A stretch of 64,000 nucleotides of DNA from Asterochloris sp. CNOR1 (taxonomy: Eukaryota > Chlorophyta > Trebouxiophyceae > Trebouxiales > Trebouxiaceae). This document shows positions 33,167 through 44,620 of the stretch, piece by piece; the first letter of the stretch is position 1; each line of letters begins with the position of its first letter. The notes beneath the pieces are model-generated. The model did not search any database. It saw nothing but the letters and a program-made list of their open reading frames with translations, and was not told where the DNA came from. The stretch is from the NCBI GenBank assembly GCA_963969365.1, contig OZ017747.1, positions 2,976,001 to 3,040,000 on the forward strand, given 5' to 3'. A program made the position numbers and the translations under genes.

Positions 33167-36100
33167 ATGCAGGGCCTGCAACTGTCTGTAGTGCAGGGCC
33201 CTGAGGAGCAGGGGGCCTCAGTACTTGCAGAGATCGTGCAGGGTCTGCCTGCCAAGCTGAGACTGTTTGCAGATGACAGACAGCTCCTTCTGGAAGCAGG
33301 TGTGACGCCTGAGCAGGTAAGCTGGCGCTGAAGCTGCTAGGAGGATGCTGCTCAGTCATCTTGGATGCCCCACCATCTTTCGAGAATGCCTGGGAGCTGT
33401 GCCAACCCCCCGTCTGTCGTCACATGCAGATCTGGAGGTTGTCGCAGGGCATCTGGATCCTCAGGGACTCCTCAGGACAGGCCCAACTCCTCAGCTGCAC
33501 CGGCGCTGCTGCGGCTTCTGAGTTCAGCAGGCTGGTGGAGCCCCACCTTGAACAGCACTCTGCTGCGCAACAGCAGCAAGCTGAGAGGCTGCAGCGTGAG
33601 GAAGCAGCACAGCAGGTCAGCCCAGCATGTGCCTGCTCTGGACATCCAGGCCACGGCATGGCCTGGCCACACCTCACGTGCAGCGCCCCCTGTTCTGGGG
33701 CTGCAAGCGGAGCACACCACCGCAGTGAGCAGCACTGTGCTCACTGTGCAGCACTGAGCGCACGGGCTGACTGCGACTGAGGGCAAGCAGTCATTGATGC
33801 AGGCTGTCAAGCAGGACGTGTTCAGCAGGAAGACTGAGGAGACCAGCGCCACTGACTACTTCCGCTACTATGCTGGGCTGGCCAACCAGGCCAACATGCT
33901 GCAGGCAGGTGGCCCCTGCGGGGGCTGCAGCTGCTCCTGCGCAAGGTGCCCGGCACAGCATGCTGTCCCCCAGCGGATCAGTGGCCCCTGCTTTGCAGCT
34001 GTCGCTCAGTGTGATGCCATGCACATGCCAGCATCCCAGCGCTGGGAATGGAGAGCTGCCTGGGGGCCGCCCTGCGCTGGGTGCACTCTAGCAGCAGGAG
34101 GGCTGCAGCATGAGGCAGACACAGGGCCAGACTGCTCTGCTGAGGCAAGCACCCCGGGGCTGGCTTTCGAGCGGCCAGCTGATGACACTGCTGCGCCAGC
34201 TCTGAGGAGCCTGCAGAGCAGCTGACCACCTGCCTTGCAGGACTATGTGCGCACAGGGACATACTATGCGGCCATTCTGGAGAATGCTGCCGACTTCGAG
34301 GGCAAGGTGGTGATGGATGTGGGGGCTGGCAGCGGCATACTGTCCCTCTTTGCTGCCCAGGTGGGCCTGCTGCACCTGGGCAGGGCTCTGCCAACCACAG
34401 CAGCTTATGCCTGGTGGTTGACATGCCCCTGGCCTGGCTGGCAGCCCTGTGCTCAGCCACTTGCTCTGGGCGGCATTGTGAGCCGCTTTGCTTCCAGAAT
34501 GTGTGCCTAACGCACTCTTAGGGCCTGGGCCTGCAGCAAATGCATAAGCCCAGCCCCTGGGGGTGTTTGGTAGCACAGGGGCTGTGCGGCATGCTGCCTT
34601 GCTTCGCTGCCCAAGATGAGCAGCATTTAACCATTTGCAGGTCCTTGGGCGAGTGTAAGTCTCAGCATGGCTGACAATGAGCTCACATACGTTGAGTGCT
34701 GCGCATCTGGATGCTGGTGGCTGCAGCAGCTTCTGTCTGGCCTTGGTTGAGGCCTGTGGCAACTGCAGCTGGCGCCTGTGCCGGGGGGCCCCCTCCACAG
34801 CTCAGCCGGCAGCCATGTACTGTGCTGCTTGGTGCCACAAGCCCATGTGCTACTGCTGGGGTGGCCAGGCCTGTCAGCCTGCACGGTTGCTGCCTGCAGG
34901 CCGGGGCAGCTAAGGTGTATGCAGTTGAAGCCTCTGGCATGGCTCAGTTTGCAAAGCAGCTGGCCGCCGCCAACCCAGGTGAGGCGCCTGTGTGGCTTTG
35001 CGACCAGCCAGCGGCTAGTCAAGCCGCCAGCAGCTTGACATTCTGACCCCTCTTTTCTGCCCAGTTGCAACAGTCCTGGCGCAGTGTCCACCTCTTTGTG
35101 CGCTGCAAAGCCTGCTGCCTGGCTGCTGCCCTGCCATGCCACAACAAGCAGGACGATTGAAGCTGCACCCCACAGTACCTACTGCACCAACCTCCTGTCC
35201 ACCCAGCATCACAGCAGAAGGAGCCCACCAGAGTGTCACCAAAGGGCTGTGGCCCGCAGGCACCTGCCCATCTCCACCCCAGCCTGACACAGGAACTGGC
35301 TTTGAATCAGTGCTCACGTCCCATGGCCCCTTTTGCATTGGAATGACCCTAATCAAAAGGTTGGAGTCGCATATGACCTTGCAGGCACCTGCCCATCCCC
35401 ACCCCGCCTGCACATCTTCCCACCCAGCTTAATTGCAGAAGGTGCCTCTGACCTGTCTCTCAAGCCTTTTGGCTCCCCCATACAGGCATCGGCAACCGTG
35501 TGGAGGTCATTCACAGCCGCCTGGAGGAGTTAGACCTGCCTGCAAAGGTGGACGTACTAGTCTCTGAGCCCATGGGCACCCTCCTGGTCAATGAGCGCAT
35601 GCTTGAGACCTACCTGTATGCGCGCGACCACTTCCTCAAACCCGGGGGCCGCATGTTCCCGGTGAGCACTGAACAGTGCCAGAGCAGCGCCTGTGACACT
35701 GTCAAGACAGCCATGGGGAACAGAGCTCTTTGCGTATGCAGATTGTCAAGAGGTAACGTGGCGCATGCTCCTGGCCTGCACCTCTCTTGCCATGTGCCGC
35801 TGCGACTCTTGAGCTTGGGGTGTGCAAGCTCCCTGGGAGGCCTATGGGTGACATTGCCTGGGGCTCCGTGCAGATGTGATTGCTAGTAGCTGCATGCTGG
35901 GGGCTAGCTGGCCAGGCAGCCCCCCACTGTCTTGGCTAGCAGCCCCTCAATGTCAGTAGATTGCATGAGCACCGCAGCTGTTTGATGGAGAGGCTGATGC
36001 CAGTCTGCAGTGCAGCAGGACCTGCGTAGCGGCACACCTGCTCATACCCTTCGTGCTCATACTCAAGGGGTGCTGCATTGCCCTGCAGCAACTGGGCCGC

Positions 36101-37802
36101 ATCCATGTGGCGGCCTTTTCAGATGAGGTGCTGCACTGGGAGGTGGCCAACAAGGCTATCTTCTGGACTCAGCCAGTCTTCTACGGGGTGGACGTCACCT
36201 GCTTGCACACGCAGGCCAAGCATAGCCACTTTGAGGAGGTAGGCTCTGCAAATACTGCTTGCCAGTCTGGGCACAATCTGGGGGCCAAGCGGCGTGCGCT
36301 GCACTGCACGTGGACTCAATGCAGCTCTCTTCTTGGAGGTGGGTCACGCTGAGCATGCTTGGTTCCTCAGCTGATAGCCATCTGCTGACAAGGAAGACTA
36401 GGCTGGCCTGCTTGTTGGCCAATTGCAGCACTGTAGAGAGCGTTACTGCCCACAACATGGTTTGTGCCAGCATCGGCAGTCTGGCAGCAGAGCAGACTGC
36501 GCTCCACGTCCTAGTGGCTTGGACCCCAGCACAGGCCAAGCGACATTGCTGAACAGCAGCCACATGCAATGCATTCGGCCATCACAGTCGCGGTTTGTGA
36601 GCCACCCACTGGCAGCCTCCGCCCTGCCTGGCCCTTGCAGGTGGTCATCGATGCCATCCCCCCGGCTGTGCTGGTGTCAGATTGCTCCAGCAAGACCTTT
36701 GATTTTGGTACCCTTCCTGATGAGGACCTTCTGGACATCAAGCTGCCCCTGCAGCTCCATGTAGGTGTGTTGAATTGCTTTACTTGTGTTAGCTACAATT
36801 GCTGGACCGGCTTGGGCTGCCAATGGTGAGGGTGGCGCCTCGCAGCCTTGGTGCTAAGAGTTCTACGTCCCCAATGCGTGGTACCAGCAGCACATACTCA
36901 CACTGAGGTGCTCCTGCTGTGCAGACCAGACGTGTCCTGTGCACGGCATTGCCTGCTGGTTTGATGTCCTGTTTGAGGGTTCCGCACAGCAGCGGTGGCT
37001 GAGCACAGCCCCTGGGCAGCCCACCACCCACTGGTGAGCTGTTTCGTCCTGATCAGCATGCTGGGCTCGTGCACTCCTCTGTCAACGATCAGCTTCTTTA
37101 TCCTGCGCGGAGCTGCCCAGACTGAGCAAATTAGCTGCTCGTGCTTTGGCCAACGCAGCCCTGGGCGCCCACTGCTTATGGGATCGACAGGTGTCAAGCG
37201 CCTGCATACCCATGTTTCGATGTCGATGCAGCCACCATGGCACGACAGCAGCCACACCAGCAGCAAGCCTGCTGCAGGTTCCAACTGCGCTGCCTGCTGG
37301 AGGAGCCCTTGTACATGCAGCGTGGCAGCACCGTGACAGGGGAGCTCCATCTCAAAGCACACAACCGTCAGAGCTATGACATCTTCTTGACCTTGACAGC
37401 CCCTTCTGAGCAGCCTAATGGCGAGCCTCAACAGGTGGGCCTTGCCTCCCAACAATGTGTGTGCGTAGTCTGCAGGCAATGCACGCTGAGCGCAAGATGA
37501 TTGCTGTATTGCAGCAACTCATCAGGGCTGCTGCCTCACACCCAGGCCTGCGCCATGTACTGCAGGCCAGCGGCAAGTATGATCTGAAGAACCCCTTCTA
37601 CCGGCAGCTGACCCAACCATACATGCCCACCCAGGCCTACGCCTCAGACATGCAGAGTACTGGACTGCCCGAGGCAGAGGCTGCGGCTGGATATGAAGGC
37701 CAGGACCCCACCCAACAGGCATGGCTGTACCAGCAGGCGCAAACCCAACAACAAGTCCAGCAAGCAAGTCCAGCACACCAGTGGCCAGGTGAACCAGTCT
37801 GA
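33167..37802 (+). CDS. PRMT4: CARM1/PRMT4-type protein arginine methyltransferase
   Basis: Type I arginine methyltransferase that places asymmetric dimethylarginine on histone H3 and other proteins, using S-adenosylmethionine. Eleven exons join in phase to about 529 aa: 33167-33316, 33430-33615, 33803-33904, 34241-34360, 34900-34978, 35486-35661, 36089-36238, 36641-36764, 36925-37033, 37278-37434, 37566-37802. Landmarks: a PH-like N-terminus, the [20 protein letters not shown] helix, SAM motif [17 protein letters not shown], the double-E loop [37 protein letters not shown] and the THW loop TTHWFQLRC. It ends with a plant-PRMT4-like [10 protein letters not shown] and a Gln-rich tail. Intron 3 has a GC donor (CAG|GCAGGT at 33905). 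Catalytic motifs are all present. A longer N-terminus is possible. Confidence 0.94.
35255..35445. repeat. Imperfect repeat in CARM1 intron 5
   Basis: The string GCAGGCACCTGCCCATC followed by C/T-CCACCCC appears at about 35257 and 35381, and CACCCAGC-x-GCAGAAGG occurs at about 35202 and 35422. It looks like a partial internal duplication of about 125 bp in the long intron 34979-35485. The copies contain acceptor-like TTGCAG sequences. Confidence 0.5.
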
Positions 37803-37825
37803 CTATGACGCCTGGTTGTCAAATG

Positions 37826-37830
37826 TGTAA
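37826..37830 (+). terminator. TGTAA polyadenylation motif for CARM1
   Basis: TGTAA lies 24 nt after the CARM1 stop codon, a typical distance for the green-algal poly(A) signal. Confidence 0.55.
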
Positions 37831-37941
37831 CTGCAGTCGCATTCATATAGATACAAGCTGGTCACACTGCTCCATTCATTAGTTATTGTTGTGCATATTG
37901 TGCTGCATGCCTTCCCCTGTTCTGCTACCCATGTCTCACTG

Positions 37942-39024
37942 TCAGCGAATTTTTGCACCATCCGGAACGTCAGCTGTTACACAGCCCCTGTCAGTGACCA
38001 GTGGCTCCTTCTGGAATGTGGCTTTGCCATCCATCACGATCAGGTCAGGCGCAAACCCTCGCCAAAGGTCTGACTTCAAGGTTTTGGGGTATGACTGTGG
38101 ACAATTCCTGCTGCGGTACAGCTTGTCTCCAGGCTGGGAGCCCTCTGCAGCACCGACTTGCAATCAGGTAACAACTTGCATTGTCAGAAATGGCAAGCTG
38201 GGAGCTGGCTGGCAGAGGTTGCTCAAGGGAGCCCAGGGTTGATTGCAACCCCTCAGCAAGTGCTTGTGGTGAGTCCAGAATCAAGTGCTTACAGCAGGCT
38301 GATGGCAGGAGGGGCAAGCACAGGGACGCTTCCGCACATCTGTGGGGGGGCAGGTCTACGAGAAAACAGTGATGTCGCAGGAGACTGAGACCAGAGTGAG
38401 CATCATTAAAGCAAGGTGGCGGCAGCCCACCTGGTGGTCTAAGCAGTCTCACAGAGGGCGCAGGCCCTTGCAGCACCTCGGCAGCAAGCACCATAGCCTC
38501 AGACATGACCCCTGCCAGCTTGGCAGGCTTGAGATTGAGGATGGCCACCACAAGGCTGTCCCGCAGCTGCTCTGCTGTCACAAACATCTTCAGGCCAGCG
38601 ACCACCTGCCGTGTCTCGTTACCTCCCACATCTAGCTGCAGTTTGTACAGCTTTTCAGACGGAATGGATGAGCCGTCAACAGAGAGGACTCTGGCCACCT
38701 GCAGCAGCATGGACTCTTCTAAACAAATTTTTGCTTGACAATTGTCACAGAGCTAGCAGGCTGGCACCGAGATCTAGGAGTCATGAATACCTGCAGATTG
38801 GCCTTGGCGAAGTCGTCGCTTGGCCGAGCGCCTGCTGCAGGTGGCTTGCTGCCTTTGCCTGCTTTGACCGCTTTGGCAGCCTTGATCTGAGGCTCGACTG
38901 CTGGCGCCAGCTGCTCGTGTGTGTCAGCTGCCTCAGAGCCCTCTTGCAGCAGGATGCTCAAGTCCTCGAGCAGATGGTCAATGTGCTGAATTGCCTCGTC
39001 TAAGATGGTCATGCCTGCTATCAA
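37942..39024 (-). CDS. AIMP1/EMAPII-type tRNA-binding domain protein
   Basis: Minus-strand gene with the OB-fold tRNA-binding domain found in AIMP1/p43, Arc1p and the C-terminus of plant methionyl-tRNA synthetase. Exon 38791-39024 encodes a helical N-terminus (ILDEAIQHIDHLLEDLSILL), an Ala/Lys linker and DDFAKANLQ. The next exon, from 38698, continues VARVLSVDGSSIPSEKLYKL, VGGNETRQVVAGLKMFV, VVAILNLKPAKLAGVMSEAM. A last exon near 37942-38150 gives PGDKLYR, then YPKTLKSDLWRGFAPDL and the end VTADVPDGAKIR. The joins between about 38150 and 38470 are unresolved. Likely binds tRNA and delivers it to an aminoacyl-tRNA synthetase. No synthetase catalytic domain is present, so it is a stand-alone cofactor. 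An in-frame ATG at 39012 is an equal start candidate. Confidence 0.85.
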
Positions 39025-39118
39025 GTGGTCTGCAATTCAGAGACCCTTTGACTAAGTCTTTCCAGTCTTTCCTCTTGCTCGAATTGTTGCTTACTTCAGC
39101 TTAGCTGGGTCCCGAAGC

Positions 39119-39532
39119 ATGATCACGGTACCCGTCAATGTTCTGCTGGCCAGAATGGCTCCAGGCACTTCTCTGTTGGGCCTGACCTTCACTGCCACCA
39201 GGATGGAGGTGGCAGTTGCATCTCACCCTTTGGGAGGCCACCTGCCTGATCTGGTGCACTCCGGCAATGTGCTCTCCCCACAAAGACTGCTACAGCTGGC
39301 CAAAAGTAAAGAGGCAAGCTCACAGATGCTGACTGGCTGGTATGGACCGGCAAGCGCTGCCAGGATCACAATGGGCTCCGTGCTGTGCAGGTTGGAGGAT
39401 TACTCCTGGGCGGGTCTGCACTGTACAGGTGCACGCCTGTTCTCCTCTCTGCATTGCCCAGCAGCGCTGTAGCTCTTCTTCGACTTGGATTCAGATAACA
39501 GTGTGGTCCTGCCTGCAGAACAAACGGCCTGA
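39119..39532 (+). CDS. Possible small hypothetical gene
   Basis: Not recognised. A plus-strand open stretch (MEVAVASHPLGGHLPDLVHS at about 39203, ending LLQLAKSKE with a GC-type donor candidate at 39314), a short piece at about 39391-39428 (VGGLLLGGSALY) and a final piece ending at 39532 (LFFDLDSDNSVVLPAEQTA) can be read as exons. The joins are not secure and no family is apparent. Its orientation would make it divergent from the tRNA-binding protein. Confidence 0.22.
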
Positions 39533-39559
39533 CTCAATTTGGAGCTCGCAAATGTGTCT

Positions 39560-40610
39560 CTCTTGTTGGTGGTGAGGAGCTCATGCGGCCGGCATGCTGA
39601 ACCCCTGCCAGCTATGCGCAACACCTGACCCAACTGGGCCCGTGCCAAGCTGCTGCTTGCAGGGGACCCATTTCGAAATGTTGGCGATCCACATGGTCAC
39701 GAGGCCATGCAGCTGCCAATTGCTCTGTGGTAAACTCTGCAGCATAGCTTATCGAGGTTAACCCAGGCCAGCCAGCAATACATGCGTGGTCTTTGCATGC
39801 TCTTCATCGCCCGACCCAGATCAGGAGGCCTGCCAGCCAGAGTCATATATGTGCTGTGCAGGCGTGAACCAGAGGACGAGGTTTTGCGGATGCTGTCGCA
39901 CTTTTTGCACCACCACATGCATGAGTATGTTGCTGGAGCACCCTGACAGGGTGTGGTGGCCACCAGCTGGGAACATTGGCAGGATGCAGCTGCACGAGCT
40001 TGGATGAAACAGCAAGCCAGAATCTCATGCCCAAACTGCGGCACTGCTGTGGAGATGGCTCTGTGCCGAGAGCACAGTGACTTCATGGTGCGGACTCGGT
40101 CGATGTCACAAGAGGCGCAGGACAACTGTGGCACCATCAAGAGTACCTCACCACCCTACTGGGATGGCCTTCAAAATCTCAAAAAAGCCATTACAGCAGG
40201 GATGAAATAAAGCATATGCAACACACTTTTCAGCAAAGAATCAATGGCAAATCAGGACAGGCAGGGCTTGAAAGAATGTGCCATGCGGCTGACATCCGAC
40301 TTCATCAGCAAGCTGATCGGTATGTACGCCTATTCAGGGCGCTAATATGTTGGGCGCAATTGCTTGAGCACCGCCTGTGAGGAAGGCAAGCTCACTGCTT
40401 CAGAATGCGAACAAGTTCATCGTGAAAGTGATGAATGTTGTCACACAGCAAGTGCAAAGCCAATCCAGAGAGCTGCTTCACCCAGGGCATTTAGCAGCTT
40501 GTAGAGCAAGGGTTCAGTACAGGCATGTGTGCGGTTGCATCTACGCGAGAGGCACGTGCCATGTCACATGGCACGCCCCCAAGAAAGCAAGGTGGCGGGT
40601 GGGGGCTGGT
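39560..40610. other. Unresolved stretch with competing ORFs
   Basis: Both strands are open for 260-440 bp here: plus 39953-40210 (contains ARISCPNCGTAVEMALC, a possible zinc-binding CPNC) and a piece REPEDEVLRMLSHFLHHH near 39865; minus 39697-40140. Neither resembles a family I know. It may hold the remainder of the hypothetical gene to the left or a decayed element. From 40215 to 40610 nothing coding is convincing. Confidence 0.35.
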
Positions 40611-43600
40611 CTACAAGTCGTCTGTCGTCTGCATGGCTCCCTGGCGCATCATGGCAAGGCGAGCCTGCTCTGCTCCCTTCTTGTAGCTGGAGCTGTTGCT
40701 GTTCTGCTTGCGCAGGAGCGCAATCTCAACATCGATGCTGGTCCGCGGGGGCGGCGGGGGGCGCTGCATCAGTGACGATGCCAACTGTGGCTGCGACACC
40801 GCTTGGACATTCCCCGTGTCCTGGCTGCCACGCTGCGGCTGCTGCTGGCCCGCATTGGCAGGCATGAAGGGCAGAGCAGCCTCCTTGCTGGGCTCGGGTT
40901 CAGGGCCCTGGATGGATCCAAAGCACACCAGCTGGCGCGCGCTGTCGGCCAGGTTGCTGAGCTGCTCCCTGATGCTGCCCTCAAGTTCCAGCCCCAGGGG
41001 GTTTGCCAGCGCGCCCCGCTCACCGTCTGCGGGCGCGCCGGCACCGTTCTGCCCTCGCCGGCCGTCAGCCGGCTCGTCTCGTGAGCTGGTGGCCTCCGCA
41101 GCCTCAAACTGCGGCGGGGCGGGGGCTGAGGAGGGGTACAGGTAGTTGGAAGCGCGAGCTGGGCTGTTCGGCAGTCTCTGCAGGCAGCCGAGGGAGCGCC
41201 TGAGTGGGCCAGCCTCAGGGCAGCACACCTGGGAACCGCCCACCTGGCAGGGCAGGTCGGTGCAGGGCCTTGCTGTGGCAAACGCAGGCAGCACTGGACT
41301 GCTCTGGCAGGTGCAGGTGGACTTGGCTGGCGGTCGAAGGCAGCAGTGCACCATAACGGATGGCACAGCCACCGAGAGCTTGCTTTCAGCCTAGTCACAA
41401 CACAGAAGCTTGCTGGCAATCACAGGCAGCGTTACTAGGGAAGCGTAGGTGGCGCCAGCGTACAAATGGATGAAGTCAGCTGATTGGCGGGAGGCCTCAC
41501 CTGGTACTTGTCCAGCATACTCAAGATGTAGCTGAGCCTGGTCTCCAGAAGGGCAGTGGCATTGTAGACACCTTCTGCAGGGTCTGCCAGATCTCTCAAT
41601 GCCTGCAGCCAGCCAGTGCCTATCAGCAAAACCACGCATGCCGCAGTGACTGGTGCACAACCTCTGGCATTGCCACCAAGCAAGCAGCGCAGATGAGACT
41701 GGTTAGAAGCACCGCCACCAACTTGCAGGCAGCGGTGACCAGCATAATGAGGGCCACTGCCCCAGACATAGAAAATCAACAGCAGGGCGGTAGCACCAAG
41801 GCAGTCACGAGGGACTCACACAGAGGACAAAGCTCATGAGTCCGCACAGGACGGTGAATAGAATGTGGCGTCCCTCGTTGCTGAAGCTCCCGCCAGTCTC
41901 AAACAAGATGAAGGTTGACACAAACAGTGAGCCGATGGTGTACAGCAGCGCCCAGTGCACAGGGGGCAGCAGGCGGCAGGCTGTGGCTTGGCGCTCGCTC
42001 TGTGCGTGAGCCAGCCGCTGGGAGGCTTGGAGGATCTCCCCCACGTCCGTGCCAGCGCGGCGGTAATTGCGTGCCTTGCTGCGGATGGCTGACAGCGCAA
42101 AGCCCTCCCCCAGGGGAGGGGCCTGGTTCTCAGGGTGGTAGATCTCCTCCTCAATGTACAGCCTGCAGCCAGAACACCTCTCAAGGTGGTGAATGCCCCC
42201 CACACGCAGCCTGCAGCCAGCACGGCTCACACAAGCTGGACTCGACTGGGCCTGCCCAGCTTTGTGCTGGCGAAGGAGGTGGCTTCAGGGACAGCCAGCG
42301 CAGCACCCACCAAGTTCCTGCTCCAACTTTTGACCCTCGTCAATGATTCACCAGCCTGGTGGCAAGCAGCACTCTGAGGCCACATCAGCAACCACGCAAT
42401 CCCTCACACTTAGAAGGCCGCAATGCCCTCATCGTGACTGACCTGATCTGTGCAAGGATGTCCCTGGCATCTGGGCCTAGGATGTGCACAGACTCCTCTA
42501 GGAGCTCCTCTAGAGCCATGCACTCTGCATACAAGTTTTTCACCATCTCCTTTTGCCTCTGCAGCAGGCAGGCAACCTCTCCTTAGGCTTGCGTAGAGCA
42601 CACAAGAGCTGCAATGACTCCAGCACACAGCAGCCGGAAACAGGAGGGGCCTGCACAGATACACTGCTGCACAGGGCGGGACCTTTTCTGGCAGGGCAGA
42701 GCAGCAAGTTGGCGGCCATCTGTGCCGTCCCTTGCTCCGATGCAGAGCAGCTGCAGCTCTCTGCCAACTCCCTGGGTATGCAGAGCACTCCAGAGGGCAA
42801 GAGTATGCGCCGTTATGCCTTGCACTCTCCAGCTCACATCGTAAAGGAAGGCCATCGTGTTTCCGGAGTAGATGGCAAAGACCAGGGACAGGAAGGAGAA
42901 GAAGCTTGTCTGGAAGGCTGTCACGCTGTCCTTGAAATCCAGGTGCAGGACGTGGGCTGCCACATTCAACAGCTGCGGGTGGGCATGCCATGCGGTGGTG
43001 GTTGCTCCTGCTGTTATAACAAAAAACTTGGCCAGGCTCTGAGCGCTGCGAATAGGTGACCAGGCTGTGCCCCTGCAGCATGCACCGACAGATGTCTTTG
43101 GCGCCAGGCCGATTGGATAGGGCCTGAAGACCTTCGAAGGGATGCAGTGTGCCACTGTGAGAGGCCAAAGGAGCAGCTTTGTGCCTGGAGCAGGTCCCGC
43201 TGCAAGCTGCTGCTGCACTCACGCTTTGTTCTGATAGAACTGGCTCTCAGATCCGCCCCGCAAGGCTAACACTTTGCCTGCCCCTCTGCAGGACTTTGCA
43301 CAGCGCCTAGCGTGTAGCAAAACCTGCCTCTCAGAGCGCATGCCTGCAGGCAAAGCAGCACAACTTGAGAGACGCACCGCAGATCCCATCCCAGGAGAAC
43401 GCCAGATATGTGTTTGCCAGCAACGGACTGAATGCTTTTGAGCTGTTGTTGAAGCGAGGTGGCAGCTCTGCGCGTAATTGGGGCAAGGTGGAGGCCTCAC
43501 CGCTGCCTCGCCAGCTGGAGTGCAGCATCGCGCCAGAGGTGGACGGTGGAAATAGATGCGAACCACGCACCTCTGGCAAGAGCAGGCTATGCCTAGACAT

Positions 43601-43636
43601 CAGGCGCCGAGAGAGCGACAACCGTGGGGGACGCAC
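40611..43636 (-). CDS. DUF4239 (bestrophin-like) membrane protein
   Basis: Minus-strand multi-exon gene. The membrane core resembles the plant/algal/bacterial DUF4239 family: SLVFAIYSGNTMAFLYD (about 42850-42900), an extramembrane helix KNLYAECMALEELLEESVHI (about 42470-42545), LYIEEEIYHPE (about 42160), then the hydrophobic pair LPPVHWALLYTIGSLFVSTF and HILFTVLCGLMSFVLCV (41815-41960), followed by LLETRLSYILSMLDKYQ (about 41500-41560). The last exon (40611-41150) encodes a long soluble tail with a Pro run (RPPPPPRTSIDVEIALLRKQ). The first exon is read as starting at 43636 with an Arg/Ser-rich leader (MRPPRLSLSRRLMSRHSLL) that could be an organelle transit peptide. DUF4239 function is largely unknown; an anion-channel role is suggested only by similarity to bestrophins. 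Confidence 0.65.
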
Positions 43637-44620
43637 TCAACAGCAGACGTCACAGCTGTTGGACGGTGTCTGGGTGCCCTGAGTTTTTAAAATAGAAGTG
43701 TAGTGGACCACAGCTGGGGGCCCAACGACTGCTTCATAGATGTTCACCTGATGTTGCATTCAAGTACAGAATGCCAGGCCCAAACGTACAGAATGCCAGG
43801 CACACAACAGATAAGCAGCAGGGGCGATGGCAAGGTTGGCAACTGTTTTGATGGTTGGTGGTCCCATAGCCATCAAAACTGCTGTGAGTAGTGCAAACGA
43901 AGATGATATGACGGTGTGCTGCAGCTGTACAAGTTGTGATTCCTTGAACCCTGACACTTAGCCCACCGACCCTGTATACACTGTCCCAGCTTGGGTGCGC
44001 CTGGACACAAGCATGGCCAGCAAAGCTGGGCATTTGTGTGGCGCCCCTGACAGCACAGCAGCTACAAAGCGTGGGGCTTCAGAGCAGACTGTGTCAAAGC
44101 AGGCTGGGTGTGCAGGGTGTGGGGTGTGGAAGCCTCTCATCTCCATGCCCATGCATAGCATGCATGGTGCTTCTCATCAATGGGCTTTGTGAGGCCCCAT
44201 GCCATGTGCAACGCGTCGATATTGCTGATTGCCAGCTGCGAGGTGTCTGGTTCTCTGGCATTAAAGGCTGCAGCATTGTCACCAAAGCGCTGAAGACAAT
44301 TGCCCTGGCTGAATGGGGCAAAATGGGCTGGCTGTGCACAGCAAAAACAGATTGACAACTTCCTGACGACAGGCAGTGCGTCTGCGATCCTGTCCGCACT
44401 GCAGTCGACACCGCATTGTGCTGCCGAATCAAAAGCTCTGTAAGGGAATCTGGAGTAGGGCAACTTTCAACCTGACATGGCTGCCACACTGCGGACTGCT
44501 GTGCCAACTTCCACAGATATGGCCAGTAAGGGGATTTGACGGTGCCTCCTTACCTGCGAGTACTGGGCAAATTCGGCTTGCAGCACTGACCCCAGCCAGC
44601 CGTGCAGATTAGGAGCCAGC
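43637..44620. other. Intergenic or decayed sequence, no supported gene
   Basis: About 1 kb between DUF4239 and CAX. A 14-bp word (ACAGAATGCCAGGC) is repeated at about 43766 and 43787. Overlapping ORFs on both strands (plus 44038-44355; minus 43760-43957, hydrophobic; minus 44094-44507) lack recognisable motifs or splice-linked partners. Could be a remnant of a mobile element. Confidence 0.4.

Noticed and set aside
40769-41419. Two long overlapping minus-strand frames at the DUF4239 3' end
   Set aside because: Only the frame ending at 40611 continues in phase from LSMLDKYQ and gives a sensible tail; the other is a shifted shadow.
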